DNA of 64,000 bases, taken from contig CAIVPX010000052.1 of assembly GCA_903907905.1 (NCBI GenBank), forward strand, positions 1 through 64,000, in the 5' to 3' direction. Under the pieces are notes generated by a model that worked only from the letters and a program-made list of their open reading frames with translations, did no database searches and was not told where the DNA came from. The first letter of the stretch is position 1. Every line of letters begins with the position of its first letter. The position numbers were made by a program, and so were the translations under genes. Shown here piece after piece: positions 8,099 through 18,956 of the stretch. The DNA is from an uncultured bacterium. GTDB taxonomy: Bacteria; Pseudomonadota; Gammaproteobacteria; Burkholderiales; Burkholderiaceae_E.

Positions 8099-9274
8099 AT
8101 GCTGATCGACTTCTTCCTGCACCTCAAGAACGCCAAGCTGCCGGTCTCCATCAAGGAGTACCTCATGCTGGTGGAGGCACTCGAGAAGCAGGTCATCGGG
8201 CCCTCGGTGGATGACTTCTACGTCCTGTCGCGCGCCACGCTCGTCAAGGATGAGCGCAACTTCGACAAGTTCGACAAGGCCTTCGGCGCGTATTTCAAGG
8301 GCGTGCAGGCCATCCAGGGCATCGATCTCGATCTGCCGCTCGACTGGCTCAAGCGCAAGCTGCAGCGCGAGTTCACGGCAGAGGAAAAAGCGGCGATCGA
8401 GGCCTTCGGCGGACTCGACAAGTTGATGGAACGTCTGCGTGAGCTGCTGGAAGAGCAGAAGGGTCGGCACGAGGGCGGCAACAAGTGGATCGGAACCAAC
8501 GGAACCTCACCCTTCGGCAATGGCGGCTTCAACCCGGAGGGCATTCGCGTGGGCGGCCCCTCCGCGGGCAACCGAACGGCCGTGAAGGTGTGGGAGCAGC
8601 GAGCCTATCGCGACTACGATGACGAGGTGGAGCTCGGCACACGCAACATCAAGGTGGCGCTGCGTCGACTGAGAAAATTTGCACGTGAGGGCGCGGCCGA
8701 GGAACTCGATCTCGACGACACCATCGCATCCACCGCGCGCAATGCCGGCTACCTCGATATCAAGCTGGTACCCGAGCGGCACAACACCATCAAGGTGCTC
8801 ATGCTGCTCGATGTCGGCGGCACCATGGACGACCACATCAAGCGCACGGAAGAGCTCTTTTCGGCGGCCAAGACCGAGTTCAAGCATCTCGAGTTCTACT
8901 ACTTCCACAACTGTGTCTACGACTTCGTCTGGAAGAACAACCGTCGGCGTCATGCCGAGCGCTTCCCAACCTGGGACATTCTGCGGAAGTACAACGCCGA
9001 TTACCGTCTTATCTTCGTGGGTGATGCGACCATGAGCCCCTACGAAATCTTGCAGCCGGGGGGCTCGGTCGAGTACAACAACGAGGAACCGGGCGCTGTC
9101 TGGTTGCGCAGGCTGGTCGAGCGCTTTCCGAAGTTTGCCTGGCTCAACCCCGAGCCCGAGGGCGTCTGGGAATACCGTCAATCCACCGCGGTCATCAAGC
9201 AGATCATGCAGAACCGCATGTACGGACTGACGGTTCAGGGGCTCGAGCGCGCCATGCGCGAACTGTCCAAATAG
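8099..9274 (+). CDS. VWA-domain CoxE-like protein, partner of MoxR
   Basis: This 391-residue protein has an N-terminal helical region (MLIDFFLHLKNAKLPVSIKE), a linker with a Gly/Asn-rich stretch (NGTSPFGNGGFNPEG), and a C-terminal von Willebrand A fold. The metal-site motif is LDVGGTMDD, i.e. DxGxT instead of the usual DxSxS. A second acidic strand is FVGDATMSPYEI. It is cytoplasmic, with no signal peptide. Proteins of this type pair with MoxR ATPases, which fits the gene immediately upstream. The substituted metal site may still bind metal through Asp and Thr. I see no further partner downstream, since the next gene is on the other strand. Confidence 0.85.
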   Translation: MLIDFFLHLKNAKLPVSIKEYLMLVEALEKQVIGPSVDDFYVLSRATLVKDERNFDKFDKAFGAYFKGVQAIQGIDLDLPLDWLKRKLQREFTAEEKAAIEAFGGLDKLMERLRELLEEQKGRHEGGNKWIGTNGTSPFGNGGFNPEGIRVGGPSAGNRTAVKVWEQRAYRDYDDEVELGTRNIKVALRRLRKFAREGAAEELDLDDTIASTARNAGYLDIKLVPERHNTIKVLMLLDVGGTMDDHIKRTEELFSAAKTEFKHLEFYYFHNCVYDFVWKNNRRRHAERFPTWDILRKYNADYRLIFVGDATMSPYEILQPGGSVEYNNEEPGAVWLRRLVERFPKFAWLNPEPEGVWEYRQSTAVIKQIMQNRMYGLTVQGLERAMRELSK

Positions 9275-9289
9275 CCCCGGCGCGCCGCA

Positions 9290-10054
9290 TCAGCGCACAA
9301 TCAGCCGATCTCCTGCGCCCGCGGCGCTCACGCTGCGCAGCGCACCGACCCAGTCGGGCCCCTCCAGGCCAAGGTGCTGCGCCAGCAGACCGCCGCGCTG
9401 CTCGAGCGTCGACCAGCTGATCGAAAACGGCGGGCCCTTGAACGCGAGCATCACCACGTTGCCCGCGAGCAACTTAGGAAAGGTGAGCACTTTGTTGCCG
9501 AACACCCTGGCCAGGCGACTTGCATTGCGGCCATAGGAGGCATGCTCACCGAAGAGGTTGACCACCAGGATGCCCGGCTCGCTCAAGGCATTTCGGCAGG
9601 CCTCGTAGAACGCGAGGGAATCCAGCACCGGCCCCCGGGCGTGCTGATCATACAGATCGCATTGAATGACACCGAAGCGCCCTGACTCAACCTGCTGCAC
9701 AAACGCGCCCGCGTCCTGGTGCACGATGGACAGCCGTCGATCAGGCACCGGCAAACGGAACCAGCGGTAGGCCGTATCAATCACCCGCCCGCTCGCTTCG
9801 ACGACTGTGATATGCGCATCGCGCAGCCGCCGGTGGCAAAAGCGGGTCAGCGCCCCGGCGCCCAGCCCGAGCTGGAGAATCTGTTGGCGCGACTGCAGGA
9901 ACAGCAACCACGACATCATCTGGCGAACGTACTCGATTTCGATGTCATCGGGCCGGACAATTCGCATCGCGCCCTGAACCCACTCGGTACCGAAGTGCAG
10001 ATACCGCACCCCGTCCATCTCGGACAGGGTGACCTCTGGATCCGATGAAACCAT
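9290..10054 (-). CDS. Spermidine-synthase-fold methyltransferase-like protein
   Basis: This 254-residue protein has the Rossmann motifs of the spermidine/spermine synthase superfamily: LQLGLGAGALTRFC (nucleotide-binding loop), ITVVEASGRVID (acidic residue binding the ribose) and VIQCDLYDQ at the catalytic strand. No adenosylmethionine decarboxylase gene is nearby. Betaproteobacteria commonly carry such stand-alone synthase-like proteins, annotated as spermidine synthase without proof of activity. The N-terminus (VTLSEMDGVRYLHFG) fits the small beta domain of the family. It ends 16 bases from the CoxE-like gene, with which it converges. Function should be read as a probable aminopropyl- or methyltransferase fold, substrate unknown. 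Confidence 0.75.
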   Translation of the reverse strand: MVSSDPEVTLSEMDGVRYLHFGTEWVQGAMRIVRPDDIEIEYVRQMMSWLLFLQSRQQILQLGLGAGALTRFCHRRLRDAHITVVEASGRVIDTAYRWFRLPVPDRRLSIVHQDAGAFVQQVESGRFGVIQCDLYDQHARGPVLDSLAFYEACRNALSEPGILVVNLFGEHASYGRNASRLARVFGNKVLTFPKLLAGNVVMLAFKGPPFSISWSTLEQRGGLLAQHLGLEGPDWVGALRSVSAAGAGDRLIVR

Positions 10055-10087
10055 GGGCGCGTGCTGCGCGAAGCATCACTGCGCCGA

Positions 10088-12010
10088 TCAGCGCAGTGAC
10101 AGCCCCACGAGCATGTCGTTGAGGCGCTTGACGAAGCCAGCCGGATCTTCGAGATGTCCGCCCTCGGCCAATACCGCCTGATCAAACAGGAGCGGCGCCC
10201 ACTGCGCGCACTTGGCTGGATCGGCCTTGAGCGGGCCGAGCAAGGCATGACTGGGATTGATTTCAAGGATGGGCTTGCGAGCTGGCGCAGTCTGCCCCGC
10301 CTGCTTGAGCAAGCGCTCAAGGTGACCGCTGATATCCCCCTCATCGGACACCAGACAGGCCGCTGAATCAGTGAGGCGCACGGAGACGCGAACGTCCTTG
10401 ACCCGCTCGCCCAGACTCGCCTTGAGCGCCTCGACGACCGCTTTCCACTCCCCAGCCTGCGCTTCGGCCTGCTGCTTGTCGGCCTCATCATCGAGCTCAC
10501 CGAGATCGAGCCCGCCGCGCGCAATCGACATCAATTCCTTGCCCTCAAACTCGCTCAGAAAGGACAGCATCCATTCGTCAACACGGTCGGTGAGCAGGAG
10601 CACCTCCACCCCTTTCTTGCGGAACACCTCGAGGTGGGGGCTGTTGCGCGCCGCCTGAGGGGTGTCGCCCGTGAGGTAGTAAATGCCCTTTTGGCCGGAC
10701 TTCATGCGCGCCACGTAGTCGGCCAGCGATACGGTCTGATCATTGCTGTCGGATGTGCTGGTGGCAAAACGCAGCAGCTTGGCGATGCGCGCCTGGTTGC
10801 CCACATCCTCACCAATGCCCTCCTTCAGCACCTGACCGAATTCGCTCCAGAAGCTTGTGTACTTCTCGGACTGATTGGTGGCCAGGTCCTCGAGCATAGA
10901 GAGTACGCGCTTGGTACTGCCCTCGCGAATCGAGCGGACGTCGCGGCTCTCTTGCAGGATTTCGCGCGACACGTTGAGCGGCAAATCGTTGGAGTCGATC
11001 ACGCCCTTCACGAAGCGCAGGTAGGCCGGCATGAGTTGCTCGGCGTCATCCATGATGAAAACGCGCCGAACATAAAGCTTGATACCGCGGCGCTGCTGAC
11101 GGTCCCACAGATCGAACGGGGCCTTGGAGGGCAGGTAGAGCAGCTGGGTGTACTCAGTGCGCCCTTCTACGCGATTGTGAGTCCAGGCGAGCGGCTCGCC
11201 CCCTCCCGGTGCCAGGTGCTCGAAGAAGCCCTTGTACTGCTCCTCGGTGATATCCGACTTTGACCGCGCCCAGAGCGCACTGGCCTGGTTGACCGTTTCC
11301 CATTCATCGCTGAGCGTCTGCGATTTACTTTCTTCGTCCCAGCGCTCCTTGCGCATCAGAATTGGGAGCGACACGTGGTCGGAGTAGCGACGGACGATCG
11401 AGCGAAGCTTCCAGCCCGAGAGCAGATCATCAAAGCCCTCGCCTTCATCGCCCTCGGCACCCGCACGAAGGTGCAGGACGACATCAGTACCCCGCGCCTC
11501 ACGATCAATCGTTTCAACCGTGAAACTGCCCGACCCGTCAGACTCCCAGCACACCCCCTCGGAGGCCGGCGCGCCTGCGCGGCGCGAGCGAACGGTCACG
11601 CGGTCGGCCACGATGAAGGCCGAGTAGAAACCGACCCCGAACTGGCCGATCAACTGCGAATCACGGGCCTCATCGCCCGACAGCTTGCCGAAGAATTCGC
11701 GGGTCCCCGAGCGGGCAATGGTGCCAAGGTGCTCGATCGCCTCATCTCGGCTGAGCCCCACCCCCGTGTCGGAAATCGTGATGGTTCGCGCAGCTTTGTC
11801 AAAGTCGACACGGATATCCAGCTCAGCCCCACCTTCGAGGAGCTCAGGCCGGCCAAGCGCTTCGAATCGCAGCTTGTCGCAGGCATCCGAGGCATTGGAG
11901 ACGAGTTCTCTGAGAAAGATCTCGCGATTGCTGTACAAGGAGTGAATCATCAGCTGCAGCAGCTGAGTGACTTCAGTCTGAAATCCCAGCGTTTCTTTCT
12001 GAGCGCTCAT
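10088..12010 (-). CDS. htpG: HtpG, Hsp90-family chaperone
   Basis: Starting at 12010, after GGAGAA, this gives 640 residues, the usual size for bacterial Hsp90. The N-terminal GHKL ATPase domain is clear: [38 protein letters not shown] and [17 protein letters not shown]. The middle domain has [16 protein letters not shown] and [16 protein letters not shown], and the C-terminal dimerisation domain follows. A longer in-frame extension exists but begins without the family sequence, so it is rejected. A sequence resembling a sigma-32 promoter lies at 12158-12184, about 150 bases upstream, fitting heat-shock control. It is a cytoplasmic ATP-dependent folding chaperone. Confidence 0.97.
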   Translation of the reverse strand: MSAQKETLGFQTEVTQLLQLMIHSLYSNREIFLRELVSNASDACDKLRFEALGRPELLEGGAELDIRVDFDKAARTITISDTGVGLSRDEAIEHLGTIARSGTREFFGKLSGDEARDSQLIGQFGVGFYSAFIVADRVTVRSRRAGAPASEGVCWESDGSGSFTVETIDREARGTDVVLHLRAGAEGDEGEGFDDLLSGWKLRSIVRRYSDHVSLPILMRKERWDEESKSQTLSDEWETVNQASALWARSKSDITEEQYKGFFEHLAPGGGEPLAWTHNRVEGRTEYTQLLYLPSKAPFDLWDRQQRRGIKLYVRRVFIMDDAEQLMPAYLRFVKGVIDSNDLPLNVSREILQESRDVRSIREGSTKRVLSMLEDLATNQSEKYTSFWSEFGQVLKEGIGEDVGNQARIAKLLRFATSTSDSNDQTVSLADYVARMKSGQKGIYYLTGDTPQAARNSPHLEVFRKKGVEVLLLTDRVDEWMLSFLSEFEGKELMSIARGGLDLGELDDEADKQQAEAQAGEWKAVVEALKASLGERVKDVRVSVRLTDSAACLVSDEGDISGHLERLLKQAGQTAPARKPILEINPSHALLGPLKADPAKCAQWAPLLFDQAVLAEGGHLEDPAGFVKRLNDMLVGLSLR

Positions 12011-12157
12011 GTGTTCTCCAGAATAAATTCGCTCACACCCCACGGCCGCAGAGTGCCCGGACGCCAGCACGCGCCGGAGCGACCCAGACGCCGCGAGCGG
12101 CCTGCGCCGTTCCGTCTTTTTCAGCCCATGGAACCGTCCATTGCAGCCCACCGGAAC

Positions 12158-12184
12158 GTTTGGGCACGCGGCACCAATTTCAAG
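12158..12184 (-). promoter_or_regulatory. Candidate sigma-32 (heat-shock) promoter of htpG
   Basis: On the minus strand CTTGAAA (12178-12184) is followed after 13 bases by CCCAAAC (12158-12164). The -35 matches the heat-shock consensus perfectly, while the -10 is only partial. The leader to the htpG start would be about 145 bases. Confidence 0.45.
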
Positions 12185-12198
12185 GGCCTGACAGGCAG

Positions 12199-12217
12199 CG
12201 CCCCATGTCTTGGGGCG
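12199..12217. terminator. Hairpin after the enoyl-CoA-hydratase-superfamily gene
   Basis: CGCCCC and GGGGCG pair across a 7-base loop, 12 bases beyond the stop codon of the minus-strand gene ending at 12229 and just before the htpG promoter. No T-run follows, so termination efficiency is uncertain. Confidence 0.35.
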
Positions 12218-12228
12218 GCCTTGAAGAC

Positions 12229-13314
12229 TCAGCCGGAAAAATGCGCCTGAATCAGCGCCGGCGAGACGTCTTCGAATCGGGCCGGCGTCCAGACCGGCTT
12301 GCGGTCCTTGTCGATCAGCAGCGCTCGCACCCCCTCCGGGAAGTCGCCGTGCCGTTGAAATTGTCGCGCGAGCACGAGGTCCAGTTCCAGGACCTCGGCC
12401 AGCGAGCGCAAGCGGCATCGCCTCAGATATTCGTAGGTGACGTGCGCCGCGGTGGGCGACCCCCCCGCCAGGCTGCGCGCCGGCGCCTCAAACCAGGGGT
12501 CCTCCTGGGCCGCCGCCAACAGGGCGTCCCGGACGCCGATCACGTCGGGCTGCATGCCGATGAATCGAAGCGCATCGAAATAATGCTGCAGGTTCGCCAG
12601 CGGCAGTCCCGCCTTGTAGCGGTGGTGGAACCCGGCACAGAGCAGGCCCACGCTCGCGCGGTTCGCTGCGGCATCGGCCTGCCAAGGCAGGGCGGAGAGC
12701 GCCTCGGTGAAATCGCCCTTCGCCTCTTTGGGGACGAACCAGTCGGCCAGTCCGCCAAACAGTGCATCCGCCTCGTTGATGATCAGGCCCGTCAGGGCCA
12801 TGACCACCCCCGCCGCGCCCGGCATCCGGTTCAAAAAGAAGCCACCGCCCACGTCGGGAAACAAGCCGATGTGAATCTCCGGCATCGCCATTCGAACCTG
12901 CTCGCTCACGATGCGATGACTGGCGCCCGCCACGAGCCCCAAGCCGCCGCCCATGCAAACGCCGTGGATGTAGGCAATGAAGGGCTTGGGGTATTCGTGG
13001 ATCATCCGGTCGAGCCCATACTCGACCTCGAAAAACGAGTCGCCATACACGTAGCGTGAAGGCCCCCCGGCTCGAACCTGACGGACCACCTCGGCCACGT
13101 CGCCCCCGGCCGAAAAACCCTTGTCACCCAGCCCCTCCAGCAGGACCGCCACAACGGATTCATCGGCAGCCCACTGTCGCAAGCGGTCGCGCAACAACTC
13201 GCACATCTCGAGCGTGATGGCATTGAGTTGCCGGGGACGGTTGAGGCGCGCAACGCCGATCCGATAGCCGTTGGCGGCGGCACGTTCTTCAAACAGGACG
13301 GGAGAATCACTCAT
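12229..13314 (-). CDS. 3-hydroxyisobutyryl-CoA hydrolase / enoyl-CoA hydratase-isomerase family protein
   Basis: This 361-residue crotonase-fold enzyme is longer than simple enoyl-CoA hydratases (about 260) and matches 3-hydroxyisobutyryl-CoA hydrolase, the valine-degradation enzyme. Oxyanion-hole segments are GFSAGGDV and [11 protein letters not shown]. The segment [20 protein letters not shown] contains the Glu and Asp that in the human hydrolase are catalytic. The C-terminal extra domain ([22 protein letters not shown]) is also typical. Its ATG overlaps the stop of the upstream metallo-hydrolase (ATGA), suggesting translational coupling at the end of the parE-parC string. No other valine-degradation gene is in the window. 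Confidence 0.82.
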   Translation of the reverse strand: MSDSPVLFEERAAANGYRIGVARLNRPRQLNAITLEMCELLRDRLRQWAADESVVAVLLEGLGDKGFSAGGDVAEVVRQVRAGGPSRYVYGDSFFEVEYGLDRMIHEYPKPFIAYIHGVCMGGGLGLVAGASHRIVSEQVRMAMPEIHIGLFPDVGGGFFLNRMPGAAGVVMALTGLIINEADALFGGLADWFVPKEAKGDFTEALSALPWQADAAANRASVGLLCAGFHHRYKAGLPLANLQHYFDALRFIGMQPDVIGVRDALLAAAQEDPWFEAPARSLAGGSPTAAHVTYEYLRRCRLRSLAEVLELDLVLARQFQRHGDFPEGVRALLIDKDRKPVWTPARFEDVSPALIQAHFSG

Positions 13315-14528
13315 GGCTTCATACCTGGTCTGATCGAAAGCGGGGCACCCGCCCGCAATGGGTGGCTGGCCGCGGGCGCCTCATCACCGGGCCGCTGGGG
13401 GCGCTGCGCGGGAATGAGCCCGGACGGTGACGCCGGGTAGCGACGGGTCTCGCCATGCCGGTACAGGACGAAAGACGATGCGTCGACACCCTGACGCGAA
13501 CGCGCCTGCGCCAGTTCACTGATGGGCGCGTCAAGCGGCTCATCGGTGAGTTCGAAGCTTCCCCAATGGATGCCCACCGACTGCCGCGCCTTGACATCGA
13601 GGTGGATTCGAACGGCCTCATCAGGATCGACATGCTGATCTTTCATGAACCAGCGCGGCAGGTACGCCCCGACGGGAATGGCCGCCAGATCAAAACCGCC
13701 GAAACGCTCACCGATGTCGATGAAATCCCGCGAGTAGCCGGTGTCCCCTGCGAAATAAAAGGAAAAATCATTGGCGCGCAGCACCCAGCCGCCCCACAAG
13801 GTGGCATTGCGGTCGAAAAGGCTTCTCGCGCTCCAGTGGCGGGCCGGCACGAAGTGGAGGTCGACGCCAGCAACGCGCAACGACTGCCACCAATCGAAGG
13901 CCTGCACCCGCATTGCGCCGCGGGCCTTCAGCCAGCGCTCGACGCCCAGCGGCACCGCAAAGAACGGGGCACCGCCAGCTTGCTTGAGCAGCGCCTCCAC
14001 AGTGGTTTCGTCCAGGTGATCGTAGTGTGCGTGAGAAATCAGAACGAGGTCGATACGGGGCAGTTCGTCGAGTTTGACCGTGAGCGGAACGCGCCGCTTC
14101 GGGCCCATCCACTGCACCGCAAAGGCTCGCTCGGAAAAATGGGGGTCCGTGAGGACGTTGAGCCCAGCGATCTGCAAAAGCAGCGTCGCGTGACCGATCC
14201 AGGTCAGGGTGGGCTCGGTCCGGTTGGCGTGCAGAAACGCCAGATCGGGGCGAGTCTGCGGAAAGTCGTAGCCATTCACGTGAGTGGAAGGCGGCTTCGG
14301 CAGGCCGTCGAGTGTCCGCTCGACGTACCATTTGAGAAGCTCGCCCAGGCCCTTGCCCCCGGTCGATCCGTCACTGTTCCGGAACCCTTGTGGCGTATGG
14401 TGCGCTTTCGAGGGATCGAAGTACGGGTTGACACTGGTGCAAGCCGAGCAGAGCAAAGCCCAGCCGACCAACCAGGGCCACACCCCGCCCAGCGTCCCGG
14501 CCTCCCGGACCCGGCCCATGACGCTCAC
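13311..14528 (-). CDS. Metallo-beta-lactamase-fold hydrolase, probable lipoprotein (NAPE-PLD-like)
   Basis: This is a 405-residue protein if the GTG at 14528 is used; an ATG at 14519 gives 402. The N-terminus has a hydrophobic signal ending in ALLCSAC, a plausible lipobox with lipidated Cys. The metal-binding motif is [10 protein letters not shown], followed by FAGDTGYS and a late GIHWGSFEL His. The sequence around [20 protein letters not shown] resembles bacterial N-acyl-phosphatidylethanolamine phospholipase D-like and UlaG-like hydrolases. It is probably attached to a membrane on the periplasmic side and may act on a phospholipid or related ester. The start overlaps the parC stop as GTGA. 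The substrate assignment is tentative; the fold and metal site are clear. Confidence 0.8.
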   Translation of the reverse strand: MSVMGRVREAGTLGGVWPWLVGWALLCSACTSVNPYFDPSKAHHTPQGFRNSDGSTGGKGLGELLKWYVERTLDGLPKPPSTHVNGYDFPQTRPDLAFLHANRTEPTLTWIGHATLLLQIAGLNVLTDPHFSERAFAVQWMGPKRRVPLTVKLDELPRIDLVLISHAHYDHLDETTVEALLKQAGGAPFFAVPLGVERWLKARGAMRVQAFDWWQSLRVAGVDLHFVPARHWSARSLFDRNATLWGGWVLRANDFSFYFAGDTGYSRDFIDIGERFGGFDLAAIPVGAYLPRWFMKDQHVDPDEAVRIHLDVKARQSVGIHWGSFELTDEPLDAPISELAQARSRQGVDASSFVLYRHGETRRYPASPSGLIPAQRPQRPGDEAPAASHPLRAGAPLSIRPGMKP

Positions 14529-16852
14529 GCCCCAGGTGCTTGGCGGGGAAGACTCAGCCGTGGCTCCTTGACCCTCGGCTCAATCAGGGCGCCCTTGCGT
14601 GCCCGGGCGCCCATCCAGCCACCGATCACGGTGGGCGAACAGTGACGCGACAGCGCCTTGGCCCCTCGTCCGACCCCCTCGAGCAAAGCGCCTCCCGGAC
14701 CGCACACCAGGACTGCCGCCAGGCTCACGCCCTTGTCGAGCCCCATGAGGATGACGCCGCGGCCGCCGTTGCGAAGCACCTTGAGCTCAGCCAGGGGAAA
14801 GCTCAGGGCCCGGCCCTCACTCGACACGCACAGCACCGTTGCCATGCCGGGCGTGAACAGCGCGGGCTTGATCATCTGGTCGCCCTCATCGAGCGTGACA
14901 AAGGCTTTACCCTGCCGGGTACGACCCACCAGATCGGCAGCCTGACACAGGAAACCGTTGCCCGCTTTGGTGGCCAGCATCACCCCGGCCTCGGTCTGGC
15001 AGGCAAACGCATGATCGATTCGCGCGCCCGGCTCGAGCTCGATCAGACTCGTGATGGGCGCCCCATCACCGCGCGCAGAGGGCAGTTGCGACACGGGCAT
15101 GGAGTACACCCTGCCCGTGCTCGACAGCGCAAAGAGCTGGTCCGTGGTCATGACCTCGAATGCTGCATTCAGCGAATCACCCGCCTTGAATGCGAACTGT
15201 GACCAATCGTGCCCATGCCCCTGACGCGCACGCACCCAGCCCCGATCGGAGACGATCACGGTGACCGGCTCCTCGGCAATCTTGAGCTCGGCGGCTGTAC
15301 GGCGCGCCTCCTCGATGAGGGTTCGACGGTTGTCGCCGTACTGCCTGGCATCGGCCTCGATCTCGCGAATCACCTGCCGCCGCATGGCCGCCGGGCTCGC
15401 CAGCAGGCTTTCCAGCGAGGCCTTGTCCTTGCGAAGACCAGTCAGCTCCTGCTCGATGCGGATGCCTTCCAACCGGGCCAACTGGCGCAGCCTGATCTCG
15501 AGAACGTCCTCGGCCTGCCGATCGCTCAGCTTGAAGTGCTCGATGAGCGAGGCCTTGGGATCGTCCGACTCGCGAATGATCCGGATGACCCGATCGATGT
15601 CGAGCAAGACGCGCAAGCGCCCCTCGAGGATATGGATACGGTCATCGATCCGGGCGAGCCGATGCGCGCTGCGTCGCGTGACCGTGGCAATGCGAAACTG
15701 CGCCCACTCGCCCAGGATCTGCAGCAGATTCTTCTGAGCGGGACGGCCATCAAGACCGATCGACACCAGGTTGACCGACGAACTGGTCTCCAGGCTCGTG
15801 TGCGCCAGCAGCACCGTCAGCAGTTCCTGTTGCTCGACACGGGAACTGCGCGGCTCAAACACCAGTCGCACAGGGGCGTCCTTGCCCGACTCGTCGCGAA
15901 CACAGTCAAGCACCGACAACACCGTCTGACGCAACTGCACCTGCTCGGCCGAGAACGCCTTCTTGCCCAGCTTGATCTTGGGGTTGGTGAGGTCTTCGAT
16001 TTCTTCCAGCACTCGCTGAGACGAAACGCCGTGAGGCAACTCGGTGATCACTAGCTGCCATTGCCCCCGGGCAAGCTCTTCAACAACATAGCGGGCGCGC
16101 AGCTTGAGCGAGCCCCGGCCGCTGGCGTAGACATCGCGGATGTCGGCCGTCGAAGAAATTATTTGGCCTCCGCCGGGGTAGTCGGGGCCCGGCAACAACG
16201 CCATGACCTCGTCGAGCGTCGACTCGGGCGAGCGAATGATCGCCACCGCTGCCGCCGCCACCTCGCCAAGATTGTGGGGCGGCATCTCCGTCGCGAGGCC
16301 CACGGCAATGCCCGACGCGCCATTGAGCAGCACCATTGGGAGGCGCGCGGGCAGCAGACGCGGCTCCTCAGCCGAGCCGTCGTAGTTGGGCATGAAATCG
16401 ACGGTTCCCTCGTCGATCTCGTCCAGCAGAAGTTTCGAGTAGGGCGTCAGGCGCGCTTCGGTATATCGCATGGCCGCTGCACCGTCGCCGTCGCGCGAGC
16501 CAAAGTTTCCCTGCCCTTCAACCAGCGGGTAGCGCAACGAAAAATCCTGAGCCATCCGAACCAGTGCCTCATAGGCCGCCACATCGCCGTGCGGGTGAAA
16601 GCGGCCCAGTACGTCGCCCACCACGCGAGCCGATTTGACCGGCTTGGCCCCTGGTGCAAGCCCCATCCGCTGCATCGCAAACAGGATGCGCCGCTGCACT
16701 GGCTTTTGTCCGTCAGTGATATCCGGCAGCGCCCTCCCCTTGACCACCGACACTGCGTACTCGAGATAGGCGCGCTCGGCGTAGCGCGCAAGCGAAAGCG
16801 ACTGCCCGTCGTCCGCCGCCGGTGTGCCCTCAAACATGTCCTGCTGACTCAT
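14525..16852 (-). CDS. parC: DNA topoisomerase IV subunit A
   Basis: This 775-residue protein is the breakage-reunion subunit that decatenates chromosomes with ParE. The N-terminus carries [36 protein letters not shown] in separate recognisable blocks, and the active-site Tyr is in [11 protein letters not shown]. The tower and coiled-coil region contain [11 protein letters not shown]. The C-terminal domain has repeats such as [16 protein letters not shown] and [13 protein letters not shown] in degenerate blades, shorter than in gyrase A. It starts 17 bases after the parE stop. Length and the [12 protein letters not shown] segment favour ParC over GyrA. The quinolone-region residues lie in [18 protein letters not shown]. 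Confidence 0.95.
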   Translation of the reverse strand: MSQQDMFEGTPAADDGQSLSLARYAERAYLEYAVSVVKGRALPDITDGQKPVQRRILFAMQRMGLAPGAKPVKSARVVGDVLGRFHPHGDVAAYEALVRMAQDFSLRYPLVEGQGNFGSRDGDGAAAMRYTEARLTPYSKLLLDEIDEGTVDFMPNYDGSAEEPRLLPARLPMVLLNGASGIAVGLATEMPPHNLGEVAAAAVAIIRSPESTLDEVMALLPGPDYPGGGQIISSTADIRDVYASGRGSLKLRARYVVEELARGQWQLVITELPHGVSSQRVLEEIEDLTNPKIKLGKKAFSAEQVQLRQTVLSVLDCVRDESGKDAPVRLVFEPRSSRVEQQELLTVLLAHTSLETSSSVNLVSIGLDGRPAQKNLLQILGEWAQFRIATVTRRSAHRLARIDDRIHILEGRLRVLLDIDRVIRIIRESDDPKASLIEHFKLSDRQAEDVLEIRLRQLARLEGIRIEQELTGLRKDKASLESLLASPAAMRRQVIREIEADARQYGDNRRTLIEEARRTAAELKIAEEPVTVIVSDRGWVRARQGHGHDWSQFAFKAGDSLNAAFEVMTTDQLFALSSTGRVYSMPVSQLPSARGDGAPITSLIELEPGARIDHAFACQTEAGVMLATKAGNGFLCQAADLVGRTRQGKAFVTLDEGDQMIKPALFTPGMATVLCVSSEGRALSFPLAELKVLRNGGRGVILMGLDKGVSLAAVLVCGPGGALLEGVGRGAKALSRHCSPTVIGGWMGARARKGALIEPRVKEPRLSLPRQAPGA

Positions 16853-16869
16853 GACCTGACTGTTCCGTT

Positions 16870-18861
16870 TCAGATGTCGGCTTCAACTTCATGCCCGTGG
16901 GCCTCCAGCCAGGCACGACGGGACTGCGCTTCGCCCTTGCCCATCAACATGGTGAAGCGATCCGTGGTGGCCTGGCGGTCAAAGTCGCCGAAGGCAACCC
17001 GTAACAGCCTGCGCGTCTCGGGGTTCATGGTGGTTTCCCAAAGCTGCTCGGCGTTCATCTCACCCAAACCCTTGAAGCGCGAGATCGACCAGGCGCCCTC
17101 GCGTACGCCATCCTTTCTGAGCTTCTCCTCGACGTGGCGAAGCTCGCCCTCGTCAAGGCAATAGAGCTTGCGCAAGGGCCTCTTGCCCTGGGCCGGTACG
17201 TCCACCCGAAACAGTGGCGGTCTGGCGATCCAGACATGGCCCTGTTCGATCAGCCTGGGAAAGTGCCGGAAGAACAGCGTCAGCAGCAGCACCTGGATGT
17301 GCGAGCCGTCCACATCGGCATCCGACAGAATGCAGATGCGGCCGTAGCGCAAGCCGCTGAGATCGGCCTCGGCATCAGGCCCGTGGGGATCGACACCGAT
17401 GGCGACAGCAATGTCGTGAATCTCGTTATTCGCAAACAGCCTGTCCCGATCGGTCTCCCAGGAATTGAGCACCTTGCCCCGCAGCGGCAAAATCGCCTGG
17501 AACTCCTTGTCGCGGCCCATCTTGGCAGAGCCCCCGGCGGAGTCTCCTTCCACCAGAAACACCTCGTTGCGAGCGATATCCGTCGATTCGCAATCGGTCA
17601 ACTTTCCGGGCAGCACGGCCACACCGGAGCTCTTGCGCTTTTCCACCTTCTGCGAGGCCCGGCTGCGAGCCTGCGCCTGGCGGATGACCAACTCCGCGAG
17701 CTTACGGCCATGCTCCACGTGTTCATTGAGCCACAGCTCGAGCTGCGGGCGAGACAGCGAGGCCACCAGGCGAAGGGCATCACGCGAATTGAGACGCTCC
17801 TTGATCTGCCCCTGAAACTGAGGATCGAGCACCTTGGCCGACAGAACAAAGCTGGCCCGTGCGAACACGTCTTCGGGCAGCAGTTTCGTCCCCTTGGGCA
17901 TCATGCCGTGCAACTCGATGAACCCTTTCACCGCACCGAACAGGCCCTCGCGCAAGCCCGCCTCGTGGGTGCCCCCGGCGCTGGTCGGAATGAGGTTGAC
18001 GTAGGACTCCCGCACCAGTGCCCCGTCCTCATGCCAGATCACCAGCCACTGAGCCCCCTCGCCCTCGGCAAAGGTGTCATGCCCGGCCGACACCGCTTGC
18101 TCGCCCTCGAACGGCGGAATGAGCGGCGTGGCGCTACCGGACGACGCGAGCGCCTCTTCGAGGTAGGAGCGTAAGCCCCGCTCGTAGTGCCAGGTATGGG
18201 CCTTACCCGAACGCTCATCGGTCAGTGACACCTTGAGGCCCGCCAGCAGCACCGCCTTGGAGCGCAGCAGGTGGAGCAACTCGCCCTGCGGGATGACAGG
18301 GCTGTCGAAGTACTTGGGATCAGGCCAGCAGCGCACCCGCGTGCCACTCTTGCGATCGGTGCGTGCCGCCGGTTGCGACCTCAACGGACTGACCACCTCC
18401 CCCGCCTCAAAGGCCATGTCGTGAGAGCCGCCCTCGCGCCAGACGCTGACCTCAAGCCGGCGCGACAAGGCGTTGGTCACCGACACCCCGACACCGTGCA
18501 GGCCTCCGGAAAAACTGTAGGCACCTGCACCGCCCGCCTTCTCGAATTTCCCCCCTGCATGCAAGCGGGTGAAGACAATCTCAACGACCGGCGCGCCCTC
18601 CTCGGGATGCATACCCACGGGGATGCCGCGACCATCATCGTCCACGCTCACGCTCCCGTCCGCATGCAGAACGACCGAGATGTTCCGGCAATGCCCGGCC
18701 AGTGCCTCATCGGCCGCGTTATCAATCACCTCCTGAACGATGTGCAGGGGGTTGTCCGTCCGGGTGTACATACCGGGCCGGCTCTTGACCGGCTCGAGAC
18801 CCTTCAATACGCGAATAGAGGCTTCGCTGTATTCGGCAGGGCCTGAGGAACGCGAGCGCAT
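16870..18861 (-). CDS. parE: DNA topoisomerase IV subunit B
   Basis: This 663-residue ATPase subunit has GHKL motifs [25 protein letters not shown] and [15 protein letters not shown]. The TOPRIM domain is seen in [16 protein letters not shown] and [11 protein letters not shown], with metal-binding acids. The C-terminus contains [20 protein letters not shown]. It is shorter than gyrase B, lacking the long gyrase insert, which favours ParE, as does adjacency to parC. It is the first gene of a four-gene minus-strand string that continues with parC, a metallo-hydrolase and an enoyl-CoA-hydratase-superfamily enzyme. Confidence 0.96.
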   Translation of the reverse strand: MRSRSSGPAEYSEASIRVLKGLEPVKSRPGMYTRTDNPLHIVQEVIDNAADEALAGHCRNISVVLHADGSVSVDDDGRGIPVGMHPEEGAPVVEIVFTRLHAGGKFEKAGGAGAYSFSGGLHGVGVSVTNALSRRLEVSVWREGGSHDMAFEAGEVVSPLRSQPAARTDRKSGTRVRCWPDPKYFDSPVIPQGELLHLLRSKAVLLAGLKVSLTDERSGKAHTWHYERGLRSYLEEALASSGSATPLIPPFEGEQAVSAGHDTFAEGEGAQWLVIWHEDGALVRESYVNLIPTSAGGTHEAGLREGLFGAVKGFIELHGMMPKGTKLLPEDVFARASFVLSAKVLDPQFQGQIKERLNSRDALRLVASLSRPQLELWLNEHVEHGRKLAELVIRQAQARSRASQKVEKRKSSGVAVLPGKLTDCESTDIARNEVFLVEGDSAGGSAKMGRDKEFQAILPLRGKVLNSWETDRDRLFANNEIHDIAVAIGVDPHGPDAEADLSGLRYGRICILSDADVDGSHIQVLLLTLFFRHFPRLIEQGHVWIARPPLFRVDVPAQGKRPLRKLYCLDEGELRHVEEKLRKDGVREGAWSISRFKGLGEMNAEQLWETTMNPETRRLLRVAFGDFDRQATTDRFTMLMGKGEAQSRRAWLEAHGHEVEADI

Positions 18862-18956
18862 GCAATCACTCCGGGCACCGTCACAGGGCGCCGATCATCA
18901 AAAAATGGCCTGAGGCCGCAAACCGCGCAGGCGCGACTACCGCGCCCTCGTGCCAC

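Noticed and set aside
12011-12418. N-terminal extension of HtpG to 12418
   Set aside because: It has no Hsp90 homology and covers the hairpin and the candidate heat-shock promoter.
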